A stretch of DNA of 64,000 nucleotides from Membranipora membranacea (lineage: Eukaryota; Bryozoa; Gymnolaemata; Cheilostomatida; Membraniporidae). Below, piece after piece: positions 24,818 through 38,410 of the stretch. How positions within the stretch are numbered: the stretch's first letter is position 1; each line of letters starts with the position of its first letter. The stretch covers positions 2,418,001 through 2,482,000 of the forward strand of contig OU612065.1 in the NCBI GenBank assembly GCA_914767715.1. The letters are read 5' to 3'. The translations under genes and the position numbers were made by a program. The notes under the pieces are model-generated. The model was not told where the DNA came from and ran no database searches. It worked only from the letters and a program-made list of their open reading frames with translations.

Positions 24818-27046
24818 ATGTCTTTTTTATGGGATATGCTCTCAGGAGTTTTGAATTATTTAGGTAAGTTAAAGGTTTGCTGTTATTAGCTTTTATATGT
24901 CATAAATTTGAGGGCCTGTTTTTATACAAACATTTTATTCTGCAACAGTATGATCAATCCTGAAGATTCTGATGTTTTCACTATGTTCTCAGTCTATAAC
25001 TATATAGGCCTACGTCCCATTTCTTAATCAACATCAAACAACTTCATTATTTAGGTTTATATAAGAAATCTGGGAAACTACTATTTCTTGGTTTGGATAA
25101 TGCAGGAAAAACCACACTACTTCACATGCTAAAGGATGAACGAATGCAGCAACATATGCCCACATTACATGGAAGTAAGTCAGAACAAGCGTTCAAGTTT
25201 AAGCATGACACTGAAGAACCTCTATTAACAGAGATTGATCAGTGACATAAGCAGCCCAATATTATTATCCAAAAATCAACCAATAGAAGATTCGCATAGT
25301 TAGTCCTGATGCTTATCAGTCTATCTTATACCTGATATGAATGCCCGCACACAATGATCCTACTATCTCACTGTAATAATTTAAGTAGGCTTTATCAAGC
25401 TTGATGAGTTCCATGTGTTTAGTAAGCCTGATGCCGTTAATGCTTGTGTGAAGGATTAATACCTGTTGTGTTGGGTTGTATATGTGTATTTTGATTTGGA
25501 ATTATACTAAATTTTTTATTTTAGCCTCTGAGGAGTTAACCATGGGTGGAATGCGCTTCACAACATTTGATCTTGGTGGTCACAAACAAGGTTGGTGCTC
25601 ATTTTTGTTGTAAAAAAGGAATGTTGGTTTAGAATTCTTCTCCTGTAGGAACTAGATTGATGATGTGTCCTTATATCTTACCATATCTCATGTGGCACTT
25701 CCTGTCATTAATACACACATCTCCTCCTCAATATGTCACAATTACATTATTTATATTTAGAAGGGATGAGAAAATAGTTGGCTCATCAGTTAAGCTGAAG
25801 TTGTTTATGTCATCTTACTGTTACTGTCCTCTTGTTACAGCAAGAAGAGTTTGGAAGAATTATTTTCCAGCAGTAGATGGAATTGTATTTATAATAGACA
25901 CCGCCGACAGGGAAAGAATTCCCGAGTCAATCAGTGAACTACAGGTGAATTTGCTCTTCTAGTATAATAGTGACCATTAGTTCTGTTTGACTGAATGAAT
26001 TTGTTATAACAAAATTTGTTGGATAATTAGAGCAGCTTGCTCACAGGACATAACACCCAGTATGGCTGGATCTGTAAGTTGATCTCGGTTAGAAGGTATC
26101 GTGATTTCTAAAAAGATGCTGGTCTGTGAATATTATATGATGAGATAACCTTATACAGGATCCCATAATAAAAGATTAATGTACCCAGCTGTAAAATCAG
26201 CAATAATCAGCCTGTGTGTAATATAGACTAACATATACCACCGTAAGAGGACTGCTGAATATACCTTTACCTATACCTACCTAATTATACATTGCAAATT
26301 TTATCTGAGGAGTTCCCCCATTCTCACCCCTATAACTCGCTGAATGTGATGGTTAGCTGTACGTATTGTCATATACTGTTACAGAGTCTGATGGCAGATG
26401 AACAGATCGGTGAATGTCCAATCATGATTCTCGGTAATAAAATAGACAAACCAGGTGCTGCTAGTGAAGAGGAGGTCAGACACTACTTCGGATTAAACGG
26501 AAGAACTACAGGAAGAGTAGGTGTCTCTAACTAACAATCACATCAACCATATGTATCTCTCTGTCTGTCTGACTGACTAGCAGTCTCGAAATGAAATAAT
26601 AATTGACATTCATTGTCGAACAAAATCAGCCGGCAATGACTGCCATTGTTATCAGAGATTAGTGTAATATCTCCTTTCTAAAAATTCAGATCCTGCATCA
26701 TAGAAAGTTCACATTAAGGGCGATGACAGGAAAATTATGTCGCCTCACATCACACTTATTGTGAGGATAAGATCAATTATTGTAAAAGAATTTAATGAAA
26801 TGCAACTATCACCAGTCAACTCAAATCCACTCTCCACTAGGATCTTCATATCATGTGGAAAAATTAGCACCTGTCCTCTCTCATTGATGTAGTGAAGACA
26901 ACTTGTAAACATGCACTCTCTTTCTTTTATAGGGAAATATAGCAAAATCGGAATTAACATCACGACCTATGGAACTCTTTATGTGTAGCATTCTAAAACG
27001 GCAGGGATACGGCGAGGGCTTCCGTTGGTTAGCTCAATATCTATAG
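24818..27046 (+). CDS. SAR1: SAR1 GTPase, paralogue 1
   Basis: Exons 24818-24863, 25055-25174, 25525-25590, 25841-25944, 26385-26516 and 26933-27046 give 193 residues, close to the usual 198. It starts with the amphipathic helix typical of Sar1 ([16 protein letters not shown]), which inserts into the ER membrane. GTPase motifs are all present: GLDNAGKTT (P-loop, residues 28-36), PTLHGTSEEL (switch I), DLGGHKQ (switch II, with the catalytic His) and NKID. Sar1-GTP recruits Sec23/Sec24 to start COPII coat assembly. The gene is divergent from SEC24 and followed 1.2 kb downstream by a second copy. AATAAA at 27751 is a possible polyadenylation signal. This copy is the closer to canonical Sar1. Confidence 0.95.
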
Positions 27047-28270
27047 AATTATGTATAATAACTGAACCCTCCGAATCCGGCTTACTGTACCGTCATCAAT
27101 GACCATTCATATACATCAAGATAAGAGTGCATACTAAGGCGTCACTTTAATCTTCAGACCACCAGAGATATACATACACTGCCCTCTTATTACTACCCAG
27201 CGCTATACAGATTTTACCTGCAGTTTCACTGAATGAGGCATACGTCCTGCGTCGCTATCTTATTGTTATGATATTTTGTTTCATGACAAAGTATTACAAA
27301 GAAGTCTTGGATCTATTCTCCCTAGTCGTATGCCAGTGATAGGAAAGATATATGGGTATTGTTAAGTTATTAGAATTATTTTGCATCATTGTTTGTCTGG
27401 AATCCGCTGTGATTGGGTAATTTGGTCTCCGTGTTCGTGAAAACGTCAGACCCAGTAAGCTCATTGTCAAACCATCTGCCCCATTTTTCAGATGATTGAC
27501 TGCATTGAATTATTTATGCTTCTGTTATGGGTTAACCCTTGTTTTTATCCCTTTGGTAGTACAGTGTGTTGCTACCATGCTGGTCAACAGTGAACACAAA
27601 CATATGATACAAACCCCTACAGCTCACCAAATCATAGCGTTCAAGGGCATTTAAAAAACATAAAACTGATCCTAGGTGATACAAGTTATTTTTTGACTGT
27701 TATGCAATACAAACATTGTACTTTGTTACCTGATCAAAGTGAAAAATATCAATAAAACTGAATAGTAAAGCATGATAAGGTTATATTAATCTGTAAAAGT
27801 GTACTCCAAACCCCACTCCTGAATTCCTTGGACATCCTACAAGATGTTGCAAGTGTTAATTCAAAACACAATGGAAAGTTGAGAACTATGATACAATATT
27901 CTTTGTGGAACAACCTACCTCATTTTAGCTTATGGTGTGTGGTTTTCTGTGGAATCAAATCTGTCGAACCAAATCCAGCAGCTTCAGTGTTAACTAAATT
28001 CAGACCATTATAATCTATGAATTTGTAGCTTCCAACTCATTCTTGAACAACACAACCAATCAATATAATCAGGTATTTCCTCATCAATGATCCAATCATA
28101 ATTGCTTTGAATTTGAATGCTGACTCATTTTGGCCAATCTGGCCTTCACCACATGCACAATATCATGTATATATTATTCTTAGTCGGTAACAGCTAGGAT
28201 AGTTTGAGTATATCAACTTTTCGTGAAACTACTGCAGAAATATATCTCTATATTAAACTTGTGTTCGAAA
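27047..28270. other. Interval between the SAR1 copies
   Basis: No exon was supported. It should contain the 3' untranslated region of copy 1, with AATAAA at 27751-27756, and the promoter of copy 2. Confidence 0.5.
27751..27756 (+). terminator. Possible polyadenylation signal, SAR1 copy 1
   Basis: AATAAA about 705 bases after the stop codon. Confidence 0.35.
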
Positions 28271-30299
28271 ATGTCGTTCATCTGGGAGTGGATATCTGGT
28301 TACTTACACAATTTTTTTGGTGAGTATGACTTTCCATTACGTTATCTTAAGCCAGGATGTGGCTACCAGTAGCTGAAGTTCATAAAAACTGACATAAGGA
28401 CAAGACAGTAGAAATCGTGTACATAGAAGTACTAGTATGTTGACCATGTTTGTATGTTTGTATTTGTTAGCGCGGCCATTATTTGCTGACTAAGGTGGGA
28501 GTTTATATAATGTAATGAGGTTGAGCATGAGCGAAGAGGCGAACATATCCTCATGTAATTACAATACTCCTCCATCATGGTACAAGGCGCATCAATACCT
28601 TATATTGCAATCTCCTAATAGCCACCAGATCAAACAAACTTCATATCACAGTCAACGTATACTGTGAAAACCCTGTTGAATAAAGCATGGGCATCTCGTT
28701 GCCAAACAACGATGTTTCAGCAAGTTTTTACTATGAATATACTTATGCAACACTATAGCAATCTATTTTATTTTAGGATTCAACAAAAGTGGCAATATAC
28801 TATTTCTTGGACTTGATTTCGCGGGTAAGACTACTTTGCTTGGACTTTTGAAAGACGGTCGTTTCCATCAGTCCGCGCCGACACATTATGCACGTAAGTT
28901 GCCAGTTTGATTTTCAAAACCCTTGGGCATCGGTACTGCCATTATGTGTCATGTTACTGCTGATGGCAGCAAATGTCAAAAGTCTTCATATTCACACTAT
29001 GCAAGCTTGAATATTTCAGCATGGTTTAGATGGATGAGTCAGCCCAGAGTAAAGATAGATTTTTTTTTGATGTTAATAAATGCAAAACTGCGGTGATATA
29101 ATCATGAATTGACTATATTATTCCAGTTACAATAAACACTTATCATAACTCTCTCTGGCTACACAACTACTACTACTACTACATATCACCTATGTGATGT
29201 CAAAAGTTTATATTTGCAGATTCGGAGGAGCTCACGTTTGGTGGTTTGAAGCTGACTGCTTTTGACCTGGGTGGCCATAAACAAGGTAAATCAAAGAATT
29301 CGTGCACGAAAATTAGTTGTTGAATGATGGCGAAATGGTTTGGAATATTCCATATGAAAGTAAAAAAACATCTATAAATGTTAGGTTTGGTTAATTTCCC
29401 CAGTAGTTGCAGCTTTGGAGGAGCAAACTGAAAATAAATTGAGCTTTTTTGACCTGACCAATCAACTACACTTTGGAAATAGGCACTGTACATTAGTAAT
29501 ATAATAATGTTATGACATATATATGAGTATTTAATTCTTACAGCTCGTCGTGTTTGGAGAAAATACATGTTCACTGCTGATGGCCTGGTGTTTGTTCTTG
29601 ATACATCTGATCGCGAAAGATTTGCTGAAGCGAATGTTGAGCTGCAGGTAACTCAAATCATCAACCATAAGCTACTGTCAAATTTAACAAAAGGCTGTCT
29701 AAAAATGTGATAGGTTATGTTTCAATTCTCTTGGGATACTGGCAACCTGGACTTTGTGGGTAAAAAATCAGCTAAGTATTGGTCAGTTTTTTGAGTCAAA
29801 CATCATCACAACAAGGATTTCAAAATCCTTGATCACAATCAGGTCTTGAGAATGAGATACATTTATGATATAAAATATATGTACATGTTGTTACAGGGCT
29901 TGATATCTTCTGAGGAGACAGCTGAGTGTCCACTTCTTATCCTGGCAAATAAGATTGACAGAAATGGAGCTGCAAGTGAACATGAAGTTATGCACCATTT
30001 CAATCTTCATGGACAACTAACTGGCAAGGTATGTGTGAGCTAAAAACTGACACTTCGGTAGATTCGTATGAGTGACTAATTCACATTTGTATTGATGATT
30101 TGCTATGAGTTGTGTTCTCTACCGCAATGTTAGGACAACTCTCAGAAGTGGGTCCACTGTTGACTGTATATATTCTTTTTCTCAGGGTAAAGTCTCGAGA
30201 GATAGATTAATGTCCAGGCCTATGGAGCTATTTATGATCAGTCTGACGAGAAATCAAGGATACGGGGATGCTTTTCGATGGCTCAACCAATACTTGTGA
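28271..30299 (+). CDS. SAR1: SAR1 GTPase, diverged paralogue 2
   Basis: Exons 28271-28319, 28777-28893, 29220-29285, 29544-29647, 29897-30028 and 30186-30299 give 193 residues. All five introns fall at the same codons and phases as in copy 1, which shows tandem duplication. The N-terminal helix is strongly aromatic ([17 protein letters not shown]). The P-loop reads GLDFAGKTT, with Phe31 in place of the usual Asn. Switch I reads PTHYAHSEEL: the Mg-binding Thr of PT is kept, but three following positions that read His-Pro-Thr in other Sar1 proteins are Tyr-Ala-His. DLGGHKQ and ANKID are intact, so it should still bind GTP. It may have specialised effector contacts or kinetics. The ATG is the first in frame and no upstream acceptor was seen close to it. 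Confidence 0.93.
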
Positions 30300-32355
30300 A
30301 GCTGCTCCAGTGATATGATCTGCTTTATGATAATCGACCATTATCAACAAAATGGTAATCTTCACCCATAACATATAGCTAATGTGTAGTTATTCCGCCA
30401 TACACCTATTAATGAACTTTACTTGAGCTATTTGTATTCTTTTCATTTTTTGCATGGCTTAAGATACTATCCTCATATTGAGATGTCCATTTCGCTCGGT
30501 GACATTACCATAGGAAAGTACTACGCTAACTTATTATGTTTCTCAGTACAGAATTTTCTTCTCTAAAATATATTCAGTTTAGAAACAAAAGAAAAGGAAA
30601 ATGTTTTGAGGAAAATGTTACCAGATCTGACATTTACCTCATTTCCAAGACATTCTTGTATCATTTAGTAAAACGTAATCCAAAAAAATAAAACCTGCTT
30701 TATCTTTTTGAAAAATGAGAAGAGTAAGTGTTATAGACTCCAGAGAACACAGGCAGGACTCTCTCATGTACAACCAAAAAGCTTCAACTCAAACATAAAC
30801 TTTCAGCACAAAATACAAAATAAGAACTAGGACGCATCATTTAATGGTATTCTCTCTCAATGACAAAAGAAAGACAATGCCACATCCATGTGAGCAACCG
30901 CATTAACTATTGAGGGATTGCATATCGATTTGAGATGGAAGGTAGCAAATAGATTGTTCAACCCCCATTAGCCCTCAAAATCAAAATAATTACGTCATGT
31001 GAATGTTGAGATATCTATATGCCTTATATATCACTGCAAGATCGGCCAGAGTTGTGAGCCGATTTAAATAAATAACACTACACTATACAAATCATAGTTA
31101 TCCCTGTAGTAGCTATTAATCACCCCGCTGGGTAACCAGTCAGTATATCTGTAGATTAGCAGCTTGTGGATATCCCCATGAGATAAGGGAAGAGGGAGGA
31201 TCTATGATTCTATGGCGGTGAATATTTTACCCTTCTGGGTCATACATCACACACTTATCTTCACATATCCGGGTGTGTTAGATGCTGCTGAGCCTTTCCT
31301 AGAACCTCCGGCTTTCCTGAAATCAAACAGAGGGGAAAATTAAATCTTCCTTTTTGTAAATGATGAGGTTATTGTGAGCGGATGGTACTCAGTAACCGGA
31401 AACAGAAACAAGGTAAAGTACCAATAAGACATAGGCAATAATCAGGCATTAGAGTACAAAAGAAGTCAAGTCATACGCATCTCAGCTACCTGCGGAAAAC
31501 TGTTAGTGATAACCATTATTCTACCTTTTGAAGGAGGATGCACACATTTCATTGCAGAAAATTACATGCATATTATGTTATAGTACATAGATGACACAGG
31601 GGAAATCATTCGATGGTAGCAGCTCCCTCAACCACTTCCTCATCCATAAAGAAAGATTCTCTATATTCCAAGCATTATTATGAACAGACAATCATGCTTT
31701 GAGATGTTAACGAAAAACAAAAGCCACCTCTTGTGGTGAGATCCATCATATAAGTTTGCTAGCCTGACAAACATTGAGCAGAGGGTGGAAAGGTGCCAAA
31801 AGTTCTGCCATGGAAAAGGAGGTAATGAGGATTTCTTCTTAGTTATTGTTTAGATGATATGGGGGTTTTCCAGCCAGGCTTTCACAGTATTGGTCTGGAG
31901 AATCAGGTATTTGGTATGGATAAAAAACATTAAAAATTAAATAATTCTTAGTTGACTTGAACTAGTGATCCAAAAGGTAATAAACCAAATATTCTATGTC
32001 ACAATATACAGCATGGCAAAGTGTGAACTGATTGATTAATTAATAGTCTACGAGAACTTGTATCCAGTATTCTCATTTGCACAGATAATAGAGAACTACA
32101 ATGCTGAGCAGTAACAGAGTGATGGTAGGGTCGAGCTCGGTATGAGGGTTAGATATGCAGAGAAATATCAACAAGTAAAGGAGAGGCAACAACTCATCTC
32201 ACGTCAAGAGATTATTTCTTTTACTGGGAGCAGGCCAAACCACCTCAGCAGTGTTGGAACTAATTGTTACCGATGCCACTAAACTATCAACAGAAATAAC
32301 TGAGCATATCAAGCCAAGCTATCAAACATGTCCACATTATGTGAAATATTTACTG
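30300..32355. other. Interval between SAR1 copy 2 and NDE1
   Basis: No coding exon was supported. It holds the converging 3' untranslated regions, with AATAAA at 30687-30692 on the plus strand. The rest is AT-rich sequence without repeats that I could recognise. Confidence 0.5.
30687..30692 (+). terminator. Possible polyadenylation signal, SAR1 copy 2
   Basis: AATAAA about 390 bases after the stop codon. Confidence 0.4.
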
Positions 32356-35300
32356 TTATGTGTTGCTTCGAGTGAACCAAGCCCTCCAAGAGGAGGGACT
32401 AGGCTGAGAGCCATGCGAGCCTGTCACCAGAGTAGAAGCTCCATTGAGGCCAGCTGACGGAGGTAGTAACTTATCCCTAGACATAAACAAGTACTAGCAT
32501 ATCACTACATACACAGCGAAAATATGTAAACAGCCTAAGAGTCATGGTCTTGAATGTGATGTCCTATCTAAGCGCTTAGGGTATGGGAGTGTATGTATGG
32601 TTACAGTCTTACATGGAGGGTCCTCCCTGCTCACTAAGCCTTGTAATGTTATTAAGGATTTATTCACTCAAGATAAATGAGAACTCCCATAACTGTCTTA
32701 TTACTTAACAGCCAGCCATTGAACTTACAAAAAAACTGCATCTGAAAAATGATGAGTTTTCCTCAGCAAAGTAATAAATGCAGTAATTTATTGGTTGTAC
32801 ATTTTTTGTGTTCATTTTTTTTCGAGTTGAGAATGATGATGGCTGGTTATAGGCATGATGAGCAGTGGATTATGGTTGAGTTGGGATTTCGACATGGATG
32901 AAGCTTCAAAATCGGAAAAATAAATATTGAAAGACTGTAAGCTACCACAACCACATTGCGGGACTACTACAACAGTTGATACTTTATTCACCTGAGACGG
33001 CTTGAGGAGTTGTTCACCCCTGCACTACTGAGATGCAGGTTCCTGGTAAACAAATGCATGTTAGTCATAAGTTTCAGTTAAATTACATGCTAAAACAAGA
33101 TTACGACAAGGTGAGATGACCCTCTACCAGTGCATTTGAAGATCTTACCCCCCACTTGTCTTGGTCATAATATTTTGGCCGTGTCTCACATTATAGCGTG
33201 GATTTTGAATTTTCTGTATGGTGACAAAATGATGTCAAAAGTTAATCACAAACAATATAAATATAAACACACTTTTCATAATTATAACTATTATTCGTTC
33301 AGCAAACTGACACTACTAATAGAGATAGGAGATAGTCTTACCTAGGTTTTGTCATGGGACTCTGATCTTTCACAGTGTTTTTGACTGCATTTAATTTAGT
33401 CTCTAGTGCTCCGACTTTTCGGAGTAGATCTCCGACTATGTTTAGCGCTGATATACGGGCTGTAGGTGTGAGAGGATTAGTACCAGGTGTACCGCTTGCT
33501 GTCACTGCAGTACCGTCTACAACACAACACAACAAGAATATCATAGATTTTTCATACATAGAGGAGGAGCAGAAATTAGAATAAACAATAGTCCAAAATG
33601 TAAAATGTTTGCATTTCCCAACTGGCACCAATAATACCCGGCTTCAGCTCAAATACAACCGTGCCTATCACGTAATACAGCTGAGAGGCTGGGCTTCATT
33701 GCACTGTGTTTTTCCACAGTATGTCAACAACACTGAATTGGAACACAGATAGATTGGCACAGAATATGGCCAGAGGAATGTTACCTTTACATTCACATGT
33801 ATGTACCTTAAATTCAACCAACAACTGTTCAATCAATATGCAAGTTCAGTCTGTGAAAATGTTCAAGTATCAAAACATAGGTGGCTGCAGTTGTACTGAA
33901 CTAACTCTGTCTATCAGAATTGATTGCTACTCACATCTTAGAGATGCAGGCCTTGCAGGTGTAGTCATAACATTGTCCCCTATGTGTGATTGGCCACTGT
34001 TCTCTTTGATGATACTATTTTGCTGATGTACTGGCAGCTGACTAGACGTCGAGGGCTCGACCTTAACCTCTGGTTTGACCTTGACCACTGTGGGAGTAGG
34101 TGGAGTTTCAGGCTCATCTTTCTTCTTTTTTGTAACATCAAGCTCTTGTCTCAGATCTGACCGAGAAATTGGATGGTGTACAAAAATATCCAGTAGTGAA
34201 GAAATCAAGAGTAGAAAAAGAAGCATATTTAATCAACCTTCTTTTTGATTGGAGAAATATGCATACAGAAGTATTCAAAAGCTTCCATAAATGCAGACAT
34301 CGAGCATAAAATATGGAGCATAGTTTAATGGGACCGTGAGCATATATGGGGATCAGGAGGATAGCATATGAGGACCAGGAGCATAGTATATGAGGACCTC
34401 GGACATATATCAGGACTGAGCATATGGGGACCATGAGCACATATGGGGACGTGAGTTTAAATGGAGATTGTGGGGATATATCATATACAAAAAAAAAATA
34501 TATATATATATATACTGACAGTCTCCATTAACTGTATACAGAGAATAACCAAGCAAAAAAGTTAGTCTTATCCATCAAGGAGTTCAGATCATTGATACAA
34601 ATGATCATGTAAGCCTCGGAATGTAGTAGGCTTCTATTTGAGGATTATATTATCAATGAGATTAGGTATATAGGAGACTAATAGTCTTATTACCTCTTGC
34701 CTCATCTTTGAGCCTCTGAACGCTCTCCATAAGATAATCCTTATCATCTAACTCGGATTCAAGGAATGCGTTTCTTTCGATAGCTTGATTGAGCTTTGCT
34801 TCGAAATCTTGTAGAGATGTGACTGTTTCCCTGTAAAACAGACGGAGAAAAAGAAGTGAGGCCAATACTGTTAACAAATGCTCAACCACCTGGTGACATC
34901 ACAATAGCATTAGTGGCATGGAAAAAACGCTGAAAAGCAATATGTGTAGGCCTACACAACCATGATGTTTTATGGTTAACCAGAGACTATAGATAGATAT
35001 TATATCTATATTAATAGTCCCTGGTATAACCTCATACTGCACATAACAGCAGCATACTCTTACCACTTTCTGACTTGGGTGCAAGGTCTACACTGTGTAA
35101 GCCTACAGTACCTTACGCTAATATAGTACATCAGCATTTAAACGTTCATGTCAAGTCAGCCTCGTGCATACCAACCATACTGATAGTTGTATAATTCAGC
35201 AATGAAAACTACTCCAAAAACTAATCAGCCATAACATGATACACCTTCTTTGGCAAAGTATCAAGAAATCCCATAAACAGGTTCATCAATAACCTACTTT

Positions 35301-38300
35301 TACCTACATACACTTTTTACTCTAATGATTCACTGGTCTGACACAGGGAACTGAATAATTACTAAGTCTCCTGGACTTATTCATTCATACTAATTAAAGG
35401 GAACCAGAAATAGCTGTTAACAGATTAACTGCCATCCATCATTAATCCTAGCAACTCGCCTACGACAGTATCTGTAACATTGGGTAGGGTTTAAGAAGAA
35501 GGTTCCCTGTCAATGAGCTATGCTGGTTATATTCTGTACATTAGAGTAGTACAGTTCTAAACATAAACATGTCCTAAGAAGTATCCAGGACACCTCAGGT
35601 CAATCTGTAGTCTCACGGTGGTACATTCAGGATTAAAATATGTCACAACAATACTAACCTCTTTGCCCTCTCAAGGTCATCATTATTTTGTTCTAATTCT
35701 CGAATATATTTCTCTAGCTCTTCTTTATATGCTCTCAGTTGTGCTAATTCGTCTTGGAACTCGTTTATTTGGGTGATATCCACGCTGTGTTGTTCCTCAA
35801 ACTTTTCCTATAACACATAACAAAAGCTGAAAATGAGAAGAATATCAAGGAAATGCAATTGAATGAATCATGCTAATGGCTTTAACTCATTTTGTGGTAT
35901 ATCAAGGATTGCAAAAGTTCACAGCTCAAAGTTTCATCTGTATGGTCAATATTTAGTATCTTCGGTATGGATACACTTATAAAGGCCTGAACAAAAATAA
36001 CAGGAGGAGTCGGTGCTTAAGGTCTTGAAGGAAAAAATACAACTCAACTGTCTACATTTATCGGTAGCTATCACCACACAAGAAGTCAAAAGTAACAGCA
36101 AGAGCACAGGGATGAATTTCCTATCATCTGTTCATTGTGTTATCCTCAATATTACAATCTCATGGACAGGTGCCAACTTCTAGCTCCACGTTGGCATGGC
36201 AGTGTATATAAAATCATACACGATGAGCAAATTGAACATTATGGGTTAATCCCACACCATAAAAGATATGACGAGCATGATCTATATTTATGCGGAATGG
36301 CCATGTTGCATAATTGCATACCTGGGGTGCAATTACACTTTTTTTCCCTTTCAACAACCTAACGGGAGTGTCAGGTTAGTCTGAGACAGAACTTAACCTG
36401 CTAAATACTCTAGATATGATAGTAACGTCACTATGTCAGTAGCCATACCAAATATTAAATAGCCGACTGTGCCTGGTGCTCAATGCAGAGGATTACCAGT
36501 CTCCTATCTGATAACAATTTCTGCTTTAGGAAGGGATTAATTATAATATTTGAACCAGTATTCCAATGATAATTGAGCATATATTTTAGATTCCCTTCAC
36601 AGGCCCTATATCCCTCCTATATCCTCAAACACATAACGACTTAAAACATACTATAGGTGTATAGGACTGGGGATTGAAACTTTCACTTCATTCATGTTTT
36701 GTAATTCTAGCTCTATATTAACTGACCCTGAGTTGATCTAGTTCTGTCTGCAGACGCTCGTTATGAGACATTAAATCTTTGACTTTTTTCTCTGATTGTT
36801 CGAGCTGGACCTCCATCTCCGCCTCGAGCTCCTGGCTGCTAGCCTGGAACTCATCGAGATCCTCTTTAGTGTCCTCATATCTACATAGAACATAGGCGAA
36901 AATAAGGATACCGATAAGTCATGCCCAAGTGTTCTCTAAGAATGACCCTGTCAATAGGACACAGTGAGATCTGTATCTAACCTGTCCTAGAGCAGTATCC
37001 ATGGTGTGCGTTATTGAGCGCAACAAGCAGTAGAGAACAGTTATTATAAAAGTTTTCTGCACCCAAATCTAGAATGTATTGTTTTATTTCTAAGTGGACC
37101 AAAAATGCCAGACTCGATAGAGTTACAGACCTACATTAAGCTGCTCTAGCTGTAGATATCTGACTCAATGAAACCGGTATGTTAGGTGTATTTGTCGGAG
37201 ATCTGATCTCAGACAACTACACCTAACTACTTATCTTCTCTTATCTACTACTTATCTACATTCCAGAGGTGCGCACAGGTAGCGAAGAAAAATTGACAGG
37301 TCAATTCAAACACAATTATAAGGATTAGATAGCAATCATATGATACAAGGAGTTACTCCTTGGTCTGCTAACCTTCTCTTATATCAATCCATGGACCTAA
37401 GGATTATCGGACGGACAGAGGGCTTAATGAGATATAAGATTTCTCTTCATGGGCAAAATAACTTTGCCAGGGATGAGGAGAGGAATTCGATGTTTTCAAG
37501 TGCTTAATGATCAGTTAGTGAGAGGTGTTGAGGTTTTAGGGTTAACTGTTTGCAAAGAATTGTATGCAGGCAGGTTATTTATTGAAAGACTGTATACTGA
37601 ATTAGATCAAGGCCTCAACAATCAACATAGGGAAAACTGTTGGTATCCAAGGAACTAGGATAACTGGAGTGAACAAAATTATTGAGTGGATAACATGATG
37701 ATCTTTTCTAACTTGCTTCACAAATGAGGCAGGGGAGAAGACTGGAGTACCACTCAAGATCAAGAAGATTTGAGAGGCTGCACTAACTATCGAGCTATGC
37801 TGCATCGATCTAGCGCTAGTCTGGGTACTTTTAGCCTAAATGCCTGTATCTGTGCCTGCTCTGATTATTTTGTTGTTAACATGATTCTGATTGAACAAGC
37901 AATTGTGCTAAAGATTAGATGCTCTACAGAAAGTACATTGTAGGCACTGCACTACCAATGAAGGACTGGTTTATGGAAGAAAATTCATTACCACCACTAT
38001 TGTCAATAGTCAAATCACCCTGACTTTTTGTATAATTAATGTTCCTGCTATTTTAAAAACACTATTACATTAGAATATACCAACCCCAATATCCCAAGTA
38101 AAGTAAAGCTGCCTAACCATGTTAATTGTGGACCATGATATTGTGTCAATGCTTTTTGCCAAGTTAGATCAACAAAGTTCGACAAAAGCTAAAATGATTA
38201 GTTTATGTGCCCTTTTAATGATCTAACGAGGGCCTAAAGTAGATGAATAGAAGAACTTGGAATCTGAACATAACCTATATTATGCACATTATTTGATCAA

Positions 38301-38410
38301 AGCCTCTGTTGTAGTCCTATAAAATGAGTGATGGATATAAGCCATACTTACTTGACTTTATATTCTTGTGCCAGATTCTTCCAGTAGTTGATGTCCTCAG
38401 GGGACGCCAT
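32356..38410 (-). CDS. NDE1: NDE1/NDEL1 dynein regulator
   Basis: Exons, in coding order, 38352-38410, 36727-36880, 35659-35807, 34694-34830, 33935-34156, 33342-33516 and 32356-32476 give 338 residues, matching the family's 335-345. Residues 1-170 are a long coiled coil starting with [12 protein letters not shown] and including [17 protein letters not shown], the most conserved stretch, which in the family binds LIS1. A Lys/Pro-rich linker follows. The C-terminal block [20 protein letters not shown] is diagnostic of NDE1/NDEL1. The protein acts with LIS1 and dynein in nuclear migration, centrosome function and mitosis. The last exon is less certain: it fits phase and a CTAG acceptor and encodes a Pro/Ser-rich tail, but is not conserved. 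If intron 6 is retained the reading frame stops at once, because the donor GTAAG supplies an in-frame TAA. Confidence 0.92.
34330..34455. repeat. Degenerate minisatellite in NDE1 intron
   Basis: Around six imperfect copies of a unit of roughly 20-28 bases based on GAGCATATATGGGGACC lie in the intron between exons 34694-34830 and 33935-34156. A short (AT)n tract follows near 34490-34515. Confidence 0.7.
34979..35025. repeat. Imperfect 47-bp hairpin in NDE1 intron
   Basis: ACCAGAGACTATAGATAGAT folds back on ATCTATATTAATAGTCCCTG with a few mismatches. No function can be inferred. Confidence 0.5.
37346..37362. repeat. CAAGGAGT palindrome, copy 3
   Basis: CAAGGAGTTACTCCTTG, perfect arms of 8 bp around one base, in the first NDE1 intron. 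Same family as the copies at 3808 and 4128. Confidence 0.65.
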
